Of a stretch of 64,000 nucleotides of DNA, positions 35,079 to 44,409 are shown one piece after another. The translations under genes were made by a program, and so were the position numbers. This DNA is from Zhenhengia yiwuensis (lineage in GTDB: Bacteria; Bacillota; Clostridia; Lachnospirales; Cellulosilyticaceae), in NCBI RefSeq assembly GCF_014384995.1, contig NZ_JACRSY010000003.1:134002-198001 (forward strand), given 5' to 3'. The first letter of the stretch is position 1, and each line of letters opens with the position of its first letter. Below the pieces are notes generated by a model. That model was not told the DNA's origin. It searched no databases and saw nothing but the letters and a program-made list of their open reading frames with translations.

Positions 35079-35972
35079 GTGTTAGAAGAACTTAAAACAT
35101 TTATACAGGTTGTAAAGTATCGTAATTTTACGAAAGCTGCAAAAAAGGTTAATTTATCTCAACCAACAGTAAGCCTGCATATTAAAAGACTAGAACAATA
35201 TTTTGATACAACCCTCATTACACGATCAAGTAAAAGTAAAGAGGTGCTCATTACTAAACAGGGAGAATTTCTTTATGAAAAAGGACAAGATCTTATCGCA
35301 CAAATTGATTTATTAAAAGGTGAGCTTCTTCAAATAGATGATAAGGCTAAAAAGAAAATTTTAGTAGGTGCAAGTAAAACGATAGGAGATTATTTTTTAC
35401 CACAAATTATAGGGGATTTTTCAAACAAGTATCCGGATATACAACTTGAAGTGTTTATAGAAAATACAGCACATATCTGTGATATGATGAATGAAGGTGA
35501 GATACAGGTTGGTCTTATAGAAGGGATTGACCCTTATTATGATTTTGATAGAGAGTATTTCTACCAGGATAGGATGGTTGTTGCAGTAAGCAATAAATCA
35601 CCATTAGCTACTATGGACGTAAGTATAGATGATTTGAATAATCAGATTTGGATCAGCCGTGAGGAAGGGTCTGGTACGCAGGAGTACTTAAAGTTGTTTC
35701 TCAATATGCATAATATTACCCCTAAAAATGTTATTGTATTTAATAGCAACTATGCTGTAAAAGAAGCTGTTAAAAATGGTATAGGTATTACCATTATTTC
35801 TGAATGTGTTGTAAGTCATGCAGCATTTGATAAAGAGCTTAATATTTTACCGTTGGAATTATTGCCTAAGCGTAAGTATTCTTATATACTGCCGAAGGAT
35901 AAAGAAGTAGACTTAGATATTCTTACTTTCATAAATATGCTCAAGGACTATAAAGTGAATAGAACAAATTAA
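35079..35972 (+). CDS. LysR-family transcriptional regulator
   Basis: The 297-residue protein has an N-terminal winged helix (LKTFIQVVKYRNFTKAAKKV; NLSQPTVSLHIKRLEQYF) and a C-terminal periplasmic-binding-like effector domain. It starts with GTG at 35079, seven bases after AAGGAGGG. The effector-domain segment SREEGSGTQEYLKLFL is common in CysB/CbbR-like members that sense sulfur or carbon metabolites. It directly precedes asrABC on the same strand, so control of sulfite reduction is a reasonable guess but unproven. A terminator separates it from asrA. Confidence 0.9.
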   Translation: MLEELKTFIQVVKYRNFTKAAKKVNLSQPTVSLHIKRLEQYFDTTLITRSSKSKEVLITKQGEFLYEKGQDLIAQIDLLKGELLQIDDKAKKKILVGASKTIGDYFLPQIIGDFSNKYPDIQLEVFIENTAHICDMMNEGEIQVGLIEGIDPYYDFDREYFYQDRMVVAVSNKSPLATMDVSIDDLNNQIWISREEGSGTQEYLKLFLNMHNITPKNVIVFNSNYAVKEAVKNGIGITIISECVVSHAAFDKELNILPLELLPKRKYSYILPKDKEVDLDILTFINMLKDYKVNRTN

Positions 35973-35973
35973 G

Positions 35974-36010
35974 AAGTGTTGCTTAAAGACGAGCAGCACT
36001 TTTTTATTTT
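35974..36010 (+). terminator. Terminator of the LysR gene
   Basis: AAGTGTTGCT (35974-35983) pairs with AGCAGCACTT (35992-36001) with one G-U pair, followed by a long T-rich tail. Confidence 0.88.
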
Positions 36011-36049
36011 TAGCGACCTATTAGAAATCTTAATGGTTAGTATCAGAAT

Positions 36050-36070
36050 GTTAAATTGTAAAATGATAAC
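36050..36070. promoter_or_regulatory. Inverted repeat upstream of asrA
   Basis: GTTA (36050-36053), 13 bases, TAAC (36067-36070) lies about 95 bases upstream of asrA. TTGTTAATAAATTGTCA and TATAAT follow near 36082-36106. It could be a LysR- or Rex-type site; the match is short. Confidence 0.25.
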
Positions 36071-36165
36071 GAAGTATAGGCATTGTTAATAAATTGTCAT
36101 ATAATAAGTGTACAGCACTCCGTTAAATATGTAGCGGGGGGAATATGCGAATGGAGGACAAGAAG

Positions 36166-37200
36166 ATGGGCTATAAATTAAGCTTTGAAACAGTTAATAG
36201 TCTCTTTAATGAATTAAGAAAAGAGTACAAAATTTATGCACCAAAAAGATTTCCAAAAGCAGGACGTTACTCAGATACAGATATTATCCGTTACGCTGAG
36301 ATCAAAAATGTAGAAGAAATCGTATTTGACGAAAAATCTGACTACCCAGCAAAAGAAGTGGTTTCACCAATCACTCAAACTTTATTCTACTTCACAGAAG
36401 ATGAATATCGTGAAGCTAAAGTTCATGATAAAAAAGTTTTAATCTTTGCTAGACCTTGTGATATCAATGCACAAATGAACCAAGATAAAATTTTCTTAGA
36501 AAACGGTTTTGAAGATACTTTCTACAAACGTATGAGAGATAAAGTAAACTACGTAATGATGGAATGTACTTCTAGCGAAGATACATGCTTCTGCTGTTCA
36601 ATGGGAACAAACAAAACAGATAACTATGGATTAGCTGCTCGTTTCGAAGAAGGACAAGTTCTTTTCAACGTGAAAGATGATAAATTCGCACCTTTCTTTG
36701 AAGGTAAAGAAGAAGCTGAGTACACAGTTAAATTCATTGAAGAAAATGAAACAAAAGTAACAATTCCAGTTATTCCTAACAAAGATGTTCTTAACAAACT
36801 TAAAGAACATGATATGTGGAAAGAATTTAACAAACGTTGTGTAAGCTGTGGTAGCTGTACAATCGCATGTAGCACATGTACATGTTTCACAACAACAGAT
36901 ATTTCTTACAATGAAAATGGTTCAGTAGGTGAAAGAAGAAGAACAGCTGCTTCTTGTCAAGTTGCAGGATTTGATGAAATGGCTGGCGGTCATGACTTCA
37001 GAAAAACAACTGCTGATCGTTATAGATATAAAACACTTCACAAAATCCATGATTACAACGAACGTTTTGGCCAAGGTCATATGTGTGTAGGTTGTGGTAG
37101 ATGTACAGAAAGATGTCCAGAATTCATTTCATTCACAGCGACAATCGAAAAAGTAAATAAAGCTGTAAAAGAAATCTGCGGAGGTGAGTGCAATGCATAA
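36166..37200 (+). CDS. asrA: Anaerobic sulfite reductase subunit A
   Basis: The 344-residue iron-sulfur protein has an N-terminal AsrA domain (DTDIIRYAEIKNVEEIVFDE; PITQTLFYFTEDEY). Two ferredoxin-type cluster motifs are near the C-terminus: CVSCGSCTIACSTCTCF and CVGCGRCTERCPEF. It passes electrons to the catalytic AsrC subunit. The start at 36166 is chosen because GGAGGA at 36153-36158 lies 7 bases before it and the product then begins like Salmonella AsrA. In-frame ATGs at 36145 and 36151 are less well placed. It overlaps asrB by 8 bp. Codon choice is notably uniform in all three asr genes, suggesting high expression. Confidence 0.95.
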   Translation: MGYKLSFETVNSLFNELRKEYKIYAPKRFPKAGRYSDTDIIRYAEIKNVEEIVFDEKSDYPAKEVVSPITQTLFYFTEDEYREAKVHDKKVLIFARPCDINAQMNQDKIFLENGFEDTFYKRMRDKVNYVMMECTSSEDTCFCCSMGTNKTDNYGLAARFEEGQVLFNVKDDKFAPFFEGKEEAEYTVKFIEENETKVTIPVIPNKDVLNKLKEHDMWKEFNKRCVSCGSCTIACSTCTCFTTTDISYNENGSVGERRRTAASCQVAGFDEMAGGHDFRKTTADRYRYKTLHKIHDYNERFGQGHMCVGCGRCTERCPEFISFTATIEKVNKAVKEICGGECNA

Positions 37201-37987
37201 TGAATTAATGCCAGTAGCTTGTCAGATTCTTGAGTTCAAACAAGAAACACAAACAGAATTTACAATCAAAGTAGCAACAGGTGACCTTAAAGTTGAACAC
37301 GGTCAATTCTGTCAATTATCAATTCCTAAAATTGGTGAGTGTCCAATCTCTGTAAGTGATTACGGCGATGGTTGGATGGATTTTACAATTCGTGCAGTTG
37401 GTAAAGTAACAGATGAAGTATTCAAACTTGAAGCTGGTGACCAATTATTCATTCGTGGTGCATACGGTAAAGGTTGGCCAGTAGACCAATTTAAAGGTAA
37501 AAATGTTGTAATCATCGCTGGTGGTACAGGGGTTGCTCCAGTTAAAAGTATGATCAACAAATTTGCAAATGAAGAAGGTTTTGCACAAAGCGTAAATATC
37601 ATCGCAGGTTTCAAAGATGAAAACGGCATTCTTTTCAAAGATACACTTAAAGTTTGGGAAGAAAAATTCAACACTATCTATACATTAGATAGAGATGAAA
37701 AAGAAGGATTTAGAACAGGTCTTGTAACTAAATTCATCGAAGAAATCCCATTCAAAGATTTTGGAGATAACTACGAAGTAGTAATCGTTGGGCCTCCAAT
37801 CATGATGCACTTTGCAGGACTTGAATGTGTGAAACAAGGTATTCCAGAAGAAAAAATCTGGGTTTCATTCGAAAGAAAAATGTCATGTGCAATCGGTAAA
37901 TGCGGACACTGCCGTATCGACGAGACATACGTATGTCTTGAAGGACCAGTATTCAACTATACACAAGCGAAAAAATTAATTGACTAG
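37193..37987 (+). CDS. asrB: Anaerobic sulfite reductase subunit B
   Basis: This 264-residue flavoprotein of the ferredoxin-NADP reductase family contains the NAD(P)-binding GGTGVAPVKSMINKF and the C-terminal 2Fe-2S loop CAIGKCGHCRIDETYVC. It takes electrons from NADH for the AsrA/AsrC complex. The start at 37193 follows GGAGGTG (37180-37186). It overlaps the end of asrA, so translation is coupled. asrC begins 11 bp after its stop. Confidence 0.95.
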   Translation: MHNELMPVACQILEFKQETQTEFTIKVATGDLKVEHGQFCQLSIPKIGECPISVSDYGDGWMDFTIRAVGKVTDEVFKLEAGDQLFIRGAYGKGWPVDQFKGKNVVIIAGGTGVAPVKSMINKFANEEGFAQSVNIIAGFKDENGILFKDTLKVWEEKFNTIYTLDRDEKEGFRTGLVTKFIEEIPFKDFGDNYEVVIVGPPIMMHFAGLECVKQGIPEEKIWVSFERKMSCAIGKCGHCRIDETYVCLEGPVFNYTQAKKLID

Positions 37988-37998
37988 GAGGCCACACA

Positions 37999-39048
37999 AT
38001 GAATCATGATATTGATGTAAAAGCAACCAGAATAAATTGTTTCCGTCAATCTAAAGTAGCGGGAGAATTTATGTTACAATTACGTGTTCCTGGATCAATC
38101 ATTGATGCAAAACACTTAACTTCTGTACAACATATCGCTGAAACTTGGGGAGATGGTACATTCCACATTGGGATGAGACATACTCTTAACATCCCAGGTA
38201 TCAAATACGAAAATATTCCAGCAGTAAACGAATACATTAATAACTACATCAAAGAAGTAGAAGTAGTTGAATGTGATGTTGAAATGGAAACATGCGGTAA
38301 AGGTTACCCAACAATCGGTGCGCGTAACATTATGGCTTGTATCGGTAACTCACACTGTATCAAAGCTAACGTAAATACACACGAACTTGCTAAAAAAATC
38401 GAAAAAGAAGTATTCCCAAGCCACTACCACATCAAAACAACTGTTGCTGGTTGTCCAAATGACTGTGCTAAAGCTCACTTCAATGACTTTGGTGTAATCG
38501 GTATTGCAAAAATGGAATACGATAGAGATCGTTGTATCGGATGTGGCGCTTGTGTTGAAGCTTGTAGCCACCATGCAACAAGAGTGCTTTCACTTGTAAA
38601 TGGTAAAATTGAAAAAGATACATGTTGCTGTGTAGGTTGTGGTGAGTGTGTACTTGCTTGTCCTACAAGTGCATGGACACGTAATGAGAAGAAATTCTAC
38701 AGAATTATGATCGGTGGACGTACAGGTAAGCAATATCCTCGTATGGGTAAAATGTTTGCTAACTGGGTAACAGAAGATGTAGTCCTTGCTATCTTCAGAA
38801 ACTGGCCAAAATTCTCTGCATGGGCACTTGATTACAAACCAGTTTACCTTCATGGTGGACACTTAATCGATAGAGCTGGATACATCAAATTCAAAGAACT
38901 TATCCTTGAAGGTGTTGAACTTAATCCAGAAGCACAAATTGCAGAACGTATCTACTGGCAAGAAGATGAAAAACGTGCTAATATCAACGTTAAACCAATT
39001 GCAAAACACAATAGTGCAGGTCCTGGTAGCCAAGACGGACGTCACTAA
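37999..39048 (+). CDS. asrC: Anaerobic sulfite reductase subunit C (siroheme, catalytic)
   Basis: The 349-residue protein has the siroheme/4Fe-4S signature: CIGNSHC (C-x5-C), then VAGCPNDCAKAHFNDFG (C-x3-C). A ferredoxin insert follows with CIGCGACVEACSHHATR and CCVGCGECVLACPTSAW. It reduces sulfite to sulfide with six electrons from AsrAB. Siroheme is required, and the genes to make its precursors follow directly (hemA onward) with the last steps at 58.4-59.7 kb. It is the last gene of the operon and ends at a strong terminator. Confidence 0.95.
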   Translation: MNHDIDVKATRINCFRQSKVAGEFMLQLRVPGSIIDAKHLTSVQHIAETWGDGTFHIGMRHTLNIPGIKYENIPAVNEYINNYIKEVEVVECDVEMETCGKGYPTIGARNIMACIGNSHCIKANVNTHELAKKIEKEVFPSHYHIKTTVAGCPNDCAKAHFNDFGVIGIAKMEYDRDRCIGCGACVEACSHHATRVLSLVNGKIEKDTCCCVGCGECVLACPTSAWTRNEKKFYRIMIGGRTGKQYPRMGKMFANWVTEDVVLAIFRNWPKFSAWALDYKPVYLHGGHLIDRAGYIKFKELILEGVELNPEAQIAERIYWQEDEKRANINVKPIAKHNSAGPGSQDGRH

Positions 39049-39073
39049 GATTTAGCATATAGAGATATAAGGG

Positions 39074-39113
39074 GCAGGGTATTATAGGGGAGTCTATAGT
39101 ACCCTGCTTTTTT
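39074..39113 (+). terminator. Terminator of asrABC
   Basis: GCAGGGTA (39074-39081) pairs with TACCCTGC (39100-39107), extended inside by TTATAG/CTATAG, followed by six T. Confidence 0.9.
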
Positions 39114-39207
39114 AATAAAAGCGCATGTTTGGTAGTATTTTTAATTGATAAAGATTATAGTATAATAAGAGTGCATAAGTTTACAGGCAGAATATAGAGG
39201 TGGGAGA

Positions 39208-40440
39208 ATGGATATTGCAGTAATTGGACTGAGTCATGATACAGCACCAGTTCATATTAGGGAAAAAGTAAGTTTTTCAGATTCAAAGAAAATAGAAATT
39301 ATAGACGCACTTCTTGAGAAGGAACCCTTAGAGTGTATTATTTTATCTACATGTAATCGCAGTGAAATTTATGTAGCAGCAAACCATATTGATAAGGCTA
39401 AAGAAGAAGTGATTCGTTTACTTACAACTATTTTAGGGGATGAAGCTGAAAAATATTTATATGTGAATACAGGAGATGTGGCAGCTGTTCATGTATTTGA
39501 AGTAGCAGCTGGACTTAAATCTATAGTATTAGGTGAAGATCAGATTTTGGGACAAGTAAGAGATGCACATACTTTTTCTATGGAAATTGGTGCAAGTGGT
39601 AAGGTACTTAATAAGCTTTTTAGAGAAGCTGTAACTTGTGGAAAACTGATTAGAAGCCAACTTAAAATATCTGAATATCCTCTATCCATTAGCTATATTG
39701 GCATTAAGTTTTTAAAAGAGCAAGTGGGTACCTTAAAAGGAAAGAAAATTTTAGTTTTAGGTGCTGGGAAGATGAGTAAACTGGCTCTTAAATACTTGGC
39801 ATTAGAGGAACCTAGCATTGTCTATATTGCAAACCGTACTTTTTGCAAGGCGAGTGATTTAGCAGCAGATCTAGAATGTGGTATACCAGTAGGATTTGAT
39901 AAACGCTATGAGCTTTTAGAAGAGGTTGATGTAGTTATTACGTCAACGGCATCCCCGCATCTTGTACTTATGAAAGACCAGATGCCACAACTTCACAAGC
40001 CTCTTGTAATATTAGATATAGCTATGCCACGTGATGTAGAAAGTACAGTAGGTAAACTAGGGCATGTAGAGCTATTTGATGTAGACGATCTGCAAGATAT
40101 ATCAGATAAAAATAGTGCTAAACGTGAAGAACTTGCAAAAGAAGCAAAGAGCATGACAGATTCCTCAGTAGTGGAGTTTATGACTTGGCTTAAAATGACT
40201 AAAGTAGACCCTACTATTAGGTCTTTAAATGCTAAATGTCAAGAGATTCATGAAGACAGCATGCATTATATACAAAATAAACTAGAGCTTACGCCTAGAG
40301 AATATAAGATTATTGATAAAATGATGATGGCTTCCTTAAAGCGCCTTATTAGAGAGCCTGTTAAGGCACTTAAAGAAATGGATGATGAAGGGAAGCAAGA
40401 GGCCTATAGGAAGGTACTTGAGGAGCTTTTTGAATTGTAG
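39208..40440 (+). CDS. hemA: Glutamyl-tRNA reductase
   Basis: The 410-residue enzyme has the catalytic LSTCNRSEIY (Cys49), the VLGEDQILGQVRDA motif, the NADP-binding LVLGAGKMSKLALKYL and the C-terminal dimerisation helix. It reduces charged tRNA-Glu to glutamate-1-semialdehyde, the first step of tetrapyrrole synthesis by the C5 route. A TATAAT at 39161-39166 suggests its own promoter after the asr terminator. A long hairpin element separates it from hemC. Confidence 0.95.
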   Translation: MDIAVIGLSHDTAPVHIREKVSFSDSKKIEIIDALLEKEPLECIILSTCNRSEIYVAANHIDKAKEEVIRLLTTILGDEAEKYLYVNTGDVAAVHVFEVAAGLKSIVLGEDQILGQVRDAHTFSMEIGASGKVLNKLFREAVTCGKLIRSQLKISEYPLSISYIGIKFLKEQVGTLKGKKILVLGAGKMSKLALKYLALEEPSIVYIANRTFCKASDLAADLECGIPVGFDKRYELLEEVDVVITSTASPHLVLMKDQMPQLHKPLVILDIAMPRDVESTVGKLGHVELFDVDDLQDISDKNSAKREELAKEAKSMTDSSVVEFMTWLKMTKVDPTIRSLNAKCQEIHEDSMHYIQNKLELTPREYKIIDKMMMASLKRLIREPVKALKEMDDEGKQEAYRKVLEELFEL

Positions 40441-40443
40441 GGG

Positions 40444-40657
40444 GTGTGGGAGCGTAGACGGTTCGATGGTGCTTCTTCCACCTACTGGTTTCTGCTTTCA
40501 GAGAAATTCTACTTGCTATAACAGAGATAACGGCTTAAACTCGCTAACGCTCAAACAGTAAGCCTAAGAACATCTCAGCTATAGCTACGTGAATTTCTTA
40601 GCTGAAAGCGCCAAAGGTAGGTTACAGAAGCGCCATCTTCTCTATCTACGCATTCCA
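40444..40657. repeat. ~214-bp imperfect palindrome (long hairpin) between hemA and hemC
   Basis: Nested arms pair across the element: GCGTAGA (40452-40458) with 40645-40651; GATGGTGCTTCT (40465-40476) with AGAAGCGCCATC (40626-40637); GCTTTCAG (40494-40501) with 40602-40609; GAAATTC (40503-40509) with 40591-40597; GCTATA (40515-40520) with 40580-40585; GAGAT (40524-40528) with 40572-40576; GGCTTA (40532-40537) with TAAGCC (40559-40564). Several differences are G-U compatible. It starts 3 bases after the hemA stop. There is no coding potential. It resembles a miniature inverted-repeat element or a structured RNA; I know no family name. Confidence 0.8.
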
Positions 40658-40870
40658 TAATCTTCAGGAGGGAGTAAAATAAAATTGCCCTCATGAAAGC
40701 TTGGTTGCATTAAGTAGATAATCTAGTGTAGATGTAAGTATTAAGGTTATAAGTAATAAGTGTCTATAAAAGAGTAATCTATAGGCATAGAGTGAATATA
40801 AAACAGCGTAATAGAGTAAGATGAGAAATAAATAACATATAAGATGAGCTTAAAGAGGACGGTGAAGAAT
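40658..40870. other. Intergenic region before hemC
   Basis: This AT-rich region has no ORF or terminator with a T-tail. A short GAGGG/CCCTC pairing occurs near 40669-40694. AGAGGA at 40854-40859 acts as the hemC ribosome binding site. Confidence 0.4.
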
Positions 40871-41776
40871 ATGAAAGTTGTTGTGGGTACGAGAGGAAGT
40901 AAGCTTGCGCTTACTCAAACTGAATGGGTTGTAAATCAGCTTAGAGGTTGTAATCCAGAGGTAGAGTTTGAGATTAAAATTATTAAAACAAAGGGTGATT
41001 TAATTCAAAATGTGCCCCTTGATAAAATTGGAGATAAGGGCCTTTTTGTAAAAGAAATAGAACAGCAGCTTTTAGATGGGGAAATTGACCTTGCAATCCA
41101 CAGTATGAAGGATATGCCAAGTGAAGTATGCCCAGGGCTTGCTTTTACTTATACACCGGTTAGAGAGGATGCAAGAGACGTACTCGTTCTTAAACATCCT
41201 ATTAAGTCTTTAGAAGAATTGCCACAAGGAGCAACCATTGGGACTGGCAGTAAGAGACGTAAATATCAGCTTTTAAATGCAAGACCTGACTTAAACATTG
41301 TGCCAATTCGTGGAAACATTGATACACGTATTAGTAAGATTGAGACAGAAAACTTAGATGGGGTTGTACTGGCTGCAGCAGGCATTAAGCGTATTGGAAG
41401 AGAAGAAGAGATAGGTTACTATATTCCAGTAGAAATAGTCCTTCCAGCGCCAGCACAAGGTGCATTAGCTATTGAGATTCGTGAAAATGATGAGAAAATC
41501 TATGATCTTATTAGACCAATAGAGGATAGATTAAGTCAAATGCAGATTGAAGCAGAACGTGCTTTCTTAGATGGTGTAGAAGGTAGCTGTCATTTACCTA
41601 TTGGAGCTTATGCTGAGCTTGAAGAAGAGCGTATGAAACTTACATGCCTTTTAGGAGATGAAGAAGGTGTTAAAATGGTAAAAGAAATACTTTATAGAGC
41701 ATGTACAACTGTGGAAGAAGCAAGAAACTTAGGTTATGAAGCCGCTAAAGTTATTTTAGAAAAATTACAGGCATAA
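40871..41776 (+). CDS. hemC: Hydroxymethylbilane synthase
   Basis: The 301-residue enzyme begins MKVVVGTRGSKLALTQTEWV and has IKTKGDLIQNVPLDKIGDKG, HSMKDMPSE and the dipyrromethane cofactor cysteine Cys240 (GSCHLPIGAY). It polymerises four porphobilinogens. The start at 40871 fits family length and N-terminus; an in-frame ATG at 40844 would add nine residues. The next gene follows after 13 bp. Confidence 0.95.
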   Translation: MKVVVGTRGSKLALTQTEWVVNQLRGCNPEVEFEIKIIKTKGDLIQNVPLDKIGDKGLFVKEIEQQLLDGEIDLAIHSMKDMPSEVCPGLAFTYTPVREDARDVLVLKHPIKSLEELPQGATIGTGSKRRKYQLLNARPDLNIVPIRGNIDTRISKIETENLDGVVLAAAGIKRIGREEEIGYYIPVEIVLPAPAQGALAIEIRENDEKIYDLIRPIEDRLSQMQIEAERAFLDGVEGSCHLPIGAYAELEEERMKLTCLLGDEEGVKMVKEILYRACTTVEEARNLGYEAAKVILEKLQA

Positions 41777-41789
41777 AAGGAGCAGACGC

Positions 41790-43283
41790 ATGAGTGGAAA
41801 AGTTTATTTAGTAGGGGCGGGCCCTGGCGATTATAAATTATTAACATTAAAAGCATTAGACTGTATTAAAGAGGCAGAGGTTATTGTCTATGATAGACTG
41901 GCGAACCCACAGTATTTAGAATTAGCTAGACCAGATGCAGAGCTTATTTATGTAGGGAAGGCTTCTAGTAATCATACAATGACACAAGACGAGATCAATG
42001 AAGTGTTAGCTGTAAAAGCTAAAGAGGGTAAAGTTGTAACACGTCTTAAAGGGGGAGACCCATATGTATTTGGACGTGGTGGTGAAGAAGGCGAATACTT
42101 ACTTGAAAGAAATATTGCCTTTGAAGTGGTGCCAGGTATTACTTCAGCTATTGGAGGGCTTTGCTATGCAGGGATTCCTATTACACATAGAGACTATACA
42201 CCTTCTTTCCACGTGGTAACAGGGCACCTTAAGGATGAAACAAATGATACGATTAACTGGAATGCACTTGCTGCAATGAATGGCACGATTGTATTCCTTA
42301 TGGGACTTAGCAACCTTCATAAAATTTGTACAAACCTTATGACAGAGGGTATGAACCCTAATACACCTGCAGCGGTTATTAACTGGGCAACTAGACCTAA
42401 TCAAAAAGTAGCAACAGGTACACTTGTGACGCTTGAAGAAGAAGTGAAAAAGGCTGGTCTTACTTCACCAAGTCTTATTGTAGTAGGTGAGGTGGTAAGA
42501 CTTCGTGAGAAACTTAGCTTCTTTGAAAATCGCCCATTATTTGGACAAAATATTATGGTGACACGTTCACGTACCCAAAGCAGTGACTTAAAAGCAAAAC
42601 TCATTGAACTTGGTGCTAATGTATTTGAGGTTCCAACGATTGAAATTCAGCCAAGACAAGGTGAGGAAATTGATGCGAAGCTTCAAACTTTAAAAGACTA
42701 TAGCTATATTGTATTTGGTAGTCAAAATGCAGTAAGTTTATTCTTCGAAAGACTTTACGCACTAGGGAAAGATGCAAGAAGTCTTGGAGAGGCTAAAGTA
42801 GTAGCGGTAGGTAGTGCAACAGCTAAATGCCTTGCAACTTATGGGATTAGGTCAGACTTTATGCCAGAGCGTTTTACACAAGAAAGCATTGCAGAGCTTC
42901 TTGAAGATAAGCTGACAAAAGAAGATAAAGTACTTATAGCACAAGGGAACTTAGCACGTGATGTACTTTATACAAAAATTAATGAAATTTGTGAAGTTGA
43001 AACTTTATTGCTTTATGATACAGTACTTAATGAAAGTTCAAAAGTGCGTTTAAAACAGCTTTTAAATAGTGAAAGAGTAGATAGGATTACCTTTACAAGT
43101 TCTTCTACAGCTAAAAACCTTATGGCGCTTTTAGATGAAGAAGATAAAGAAAAGGTAAAAGCTATTAAATGCATTTCTATAGGTGAAATTACAAGTAAGG
43201 CTATGAGGGATTTAGGACTTACAGTTTATAAAGAAGCTAATCCATTTACCATTGAAGGATTAATTAACTGTTTATGTGAATAA
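41790..43283 (+). CDS. cobA-hemD: Uroporphyrinogen-III C-methyltransferase fused to uroporphyrinogen-III synthase
   Basis: The 497-residue protein joins two enzymes. Residues 1-~245 are the SAM-dependent methyltransferase ([52 protein letters not shown]). Residues ~250-497 are HemD ([31 protein letters not shown] end). It closes hydroxymethylbilane to uroporphyrinogen III and methylates it to precorrin-2, steering flow to siroheme and cobalamin rather than heme. This fusion is common in Clostridia. AAAAGGAGCA precedes the start. Confidence 0.95.
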   Translation: MSGKVYLVGAGPGDYKLLTLKALDCIKEAEVIVYDRLANPQYLELARPDAELIYVGKASSNHTMTQDEINEVLAVKAKEGKVVTRLKGGDPYVFGRGGEEGEYLLERNIAFEVVPGITSAIGGLCYAGIPITHRDYTPSFHVVTGHLKDETNDTINWNALAAMNGTIVFLMGLSNLHKICTNLMTEGMNPNTPAAVINWATRPNQKVATGTLVTLEEEVKKAGLTSPSLIVVGEVVRLREKLSFFENRPLFGQNIMVTRSRTQSSDLKAKLIELGANVFEVPTIEIQPRQGEEIDAKLQTLKDYSYIVFGSQNAVSLFFERLYALGKDARSLGEAKVVAVGSATAKCLATYGIRSDFMPERFTQESIAELLEDKLTKEDKVLIAQGNLARDVLYTKINEICEVETLLLYDTVLNESSKVRLKQLLNSERVDRITFTSSSTAKNLMALLDEEDKEKVKAIKCISIGEITSKAMRDLGLTVYKEANPFTIEGLINCLCE

Positions 43284-43311
43284 TAAATTAAAGAGAAAGA
43301 GGGCCTCTAAG

Positions 43312-44271
43312 ATGATTAAAAGACCAAGAAGATTACGTCATAATTTAGCGATGCGTGAAATGGTAAGAGAAACAACACTTGAAAGAAGAAATCTTGTATA
43401 TCCACTCTTTGTTGTAGAGGGAGAAAATATCAAAGAAGAAATCTCATCTTTAAAAGGAATTTTTCATTTTTCTTTAGACCGTTTAGAAGAAGAAATTAAA
43501 GAACTTGTTAACCTGGGTATTCAATATGTGATTTTATTTGGGATACCAAATGAGAAAGATGCTTTTGGTAAAGAAGCTTATAGTGAAACAGGTATTGTAC
43601 AAGAAGCTATTCGTAAAGTTAAAGAAATTGCACCAGATATGTATGTCATTACAGACGTATGTATGTGCCAATATACAGACCATGGACATTGTGGTATTTT
43701 AAGTAAAGAGGGATACGTTCAAAATGATGTAACACTTCCTTATTTAGCACGTATTGCTGTAAGTCATGCAAAAGCTGGAGCAGATATGGTGGCACCATCT
43801 GATATGATGGATGGTAGAGTAGCAGCTATTAGAGCAGCTCTTGATGAAAATGGTTTTATGAATGTTCCAATTATGTCCTATAGTGCAAAATATGCATCTA
43901 GCTTCTATGGTCCATTTAGAGCAGCAGCACATTCAGCACCAGCCTTTGGTGACCGTAAAACTTACCAAATGGACATTGCCAATACAGATGAAGCTTTAAG
44001 AGAAGTAGAGCTTGACCTTGAAGAAGGCGCTGATATTGTCATGGTGAAACCAGCACTTTCTTATTTAGATATTATAAGACGTGTAAAAGATAACTTTAAT
44101 GCGCCAATTGCTGCCTACAATGTAAGTGGTGAATATGCTATGATTAAAATGGCGGTTGAAAATGGTCTTTTAGATGAAAAAGCTATTTATGAAAGCGTGC
44201 TTTCTATTAAGAGAGCTGGTGCGGATATTATTATTACTTATTTTGCGAAGGAACTTTGCAAGTGGATTTAA
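43312..44271 (+). CDS. hemB: Delta-aminolevulinic acid dehydratase (porphobilinogen synthase)
   Basis: The 319-residue enzyme has the zinc cysteines in [15 protein letters not shown] and the two active-site lysines in [15 protein letters not shown] and [11 protein letters not shown]. It condenses two 5-aminolevulinates. The start at 43312 is chosen because AAGAGGG at 43297-43303 lies 8 bases before it and the product begins like other HemB proteins. An in-frame ATG at 43276 lies within the preceding gene. Confidence 0.95.
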   Translation: MIKRPRRLRHNLAMREMVRETTLERRNLVYPLFVVEGENIKEEISSLKGIFHFSLDRLEEEIKELVNLGIQYVILFGIPNEKDAFGKEAYSETGIVQEAIRKVKEIAPDMYVITDVCMCQYTDHGHCGILSKEGYVQNDVTLPYLARIAVSHAKAGADMVAPSDMMDGRVAAIRAALDENGFMNVPIMSYSAKYASSFYGPFRAAAHSAPAFGDRKTYQMDIANTDEALREVELDLEEGADIVMVKPALSYLDIIRRVKDNFNAPIAAYNVSGEYAMIKMAVENGLLDEKAIYESVLSIKRAGADIIITYFAKELCKWI

Positions 44272-44409
44272 AGAGATAGGTGTAGGGTTGATTGAATCTT
44301 ATTAGAGTGTGAATAGAGGTAAAAATTTTCTCTAGAAATGAAAATAGGGAAAGTGGAGAGTATAATGTAAGATAAATGAAAAAAATTAGGTATTGCGGAG
44401 GATATGATT

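Noticed and set aside
38350..39045. Minus-strand ORFs inside asrC
   Set aside because: They arise from the strong codon bias of asrC on the other strand; compositions rich in Thr/Phe/Cys are not protein-like.
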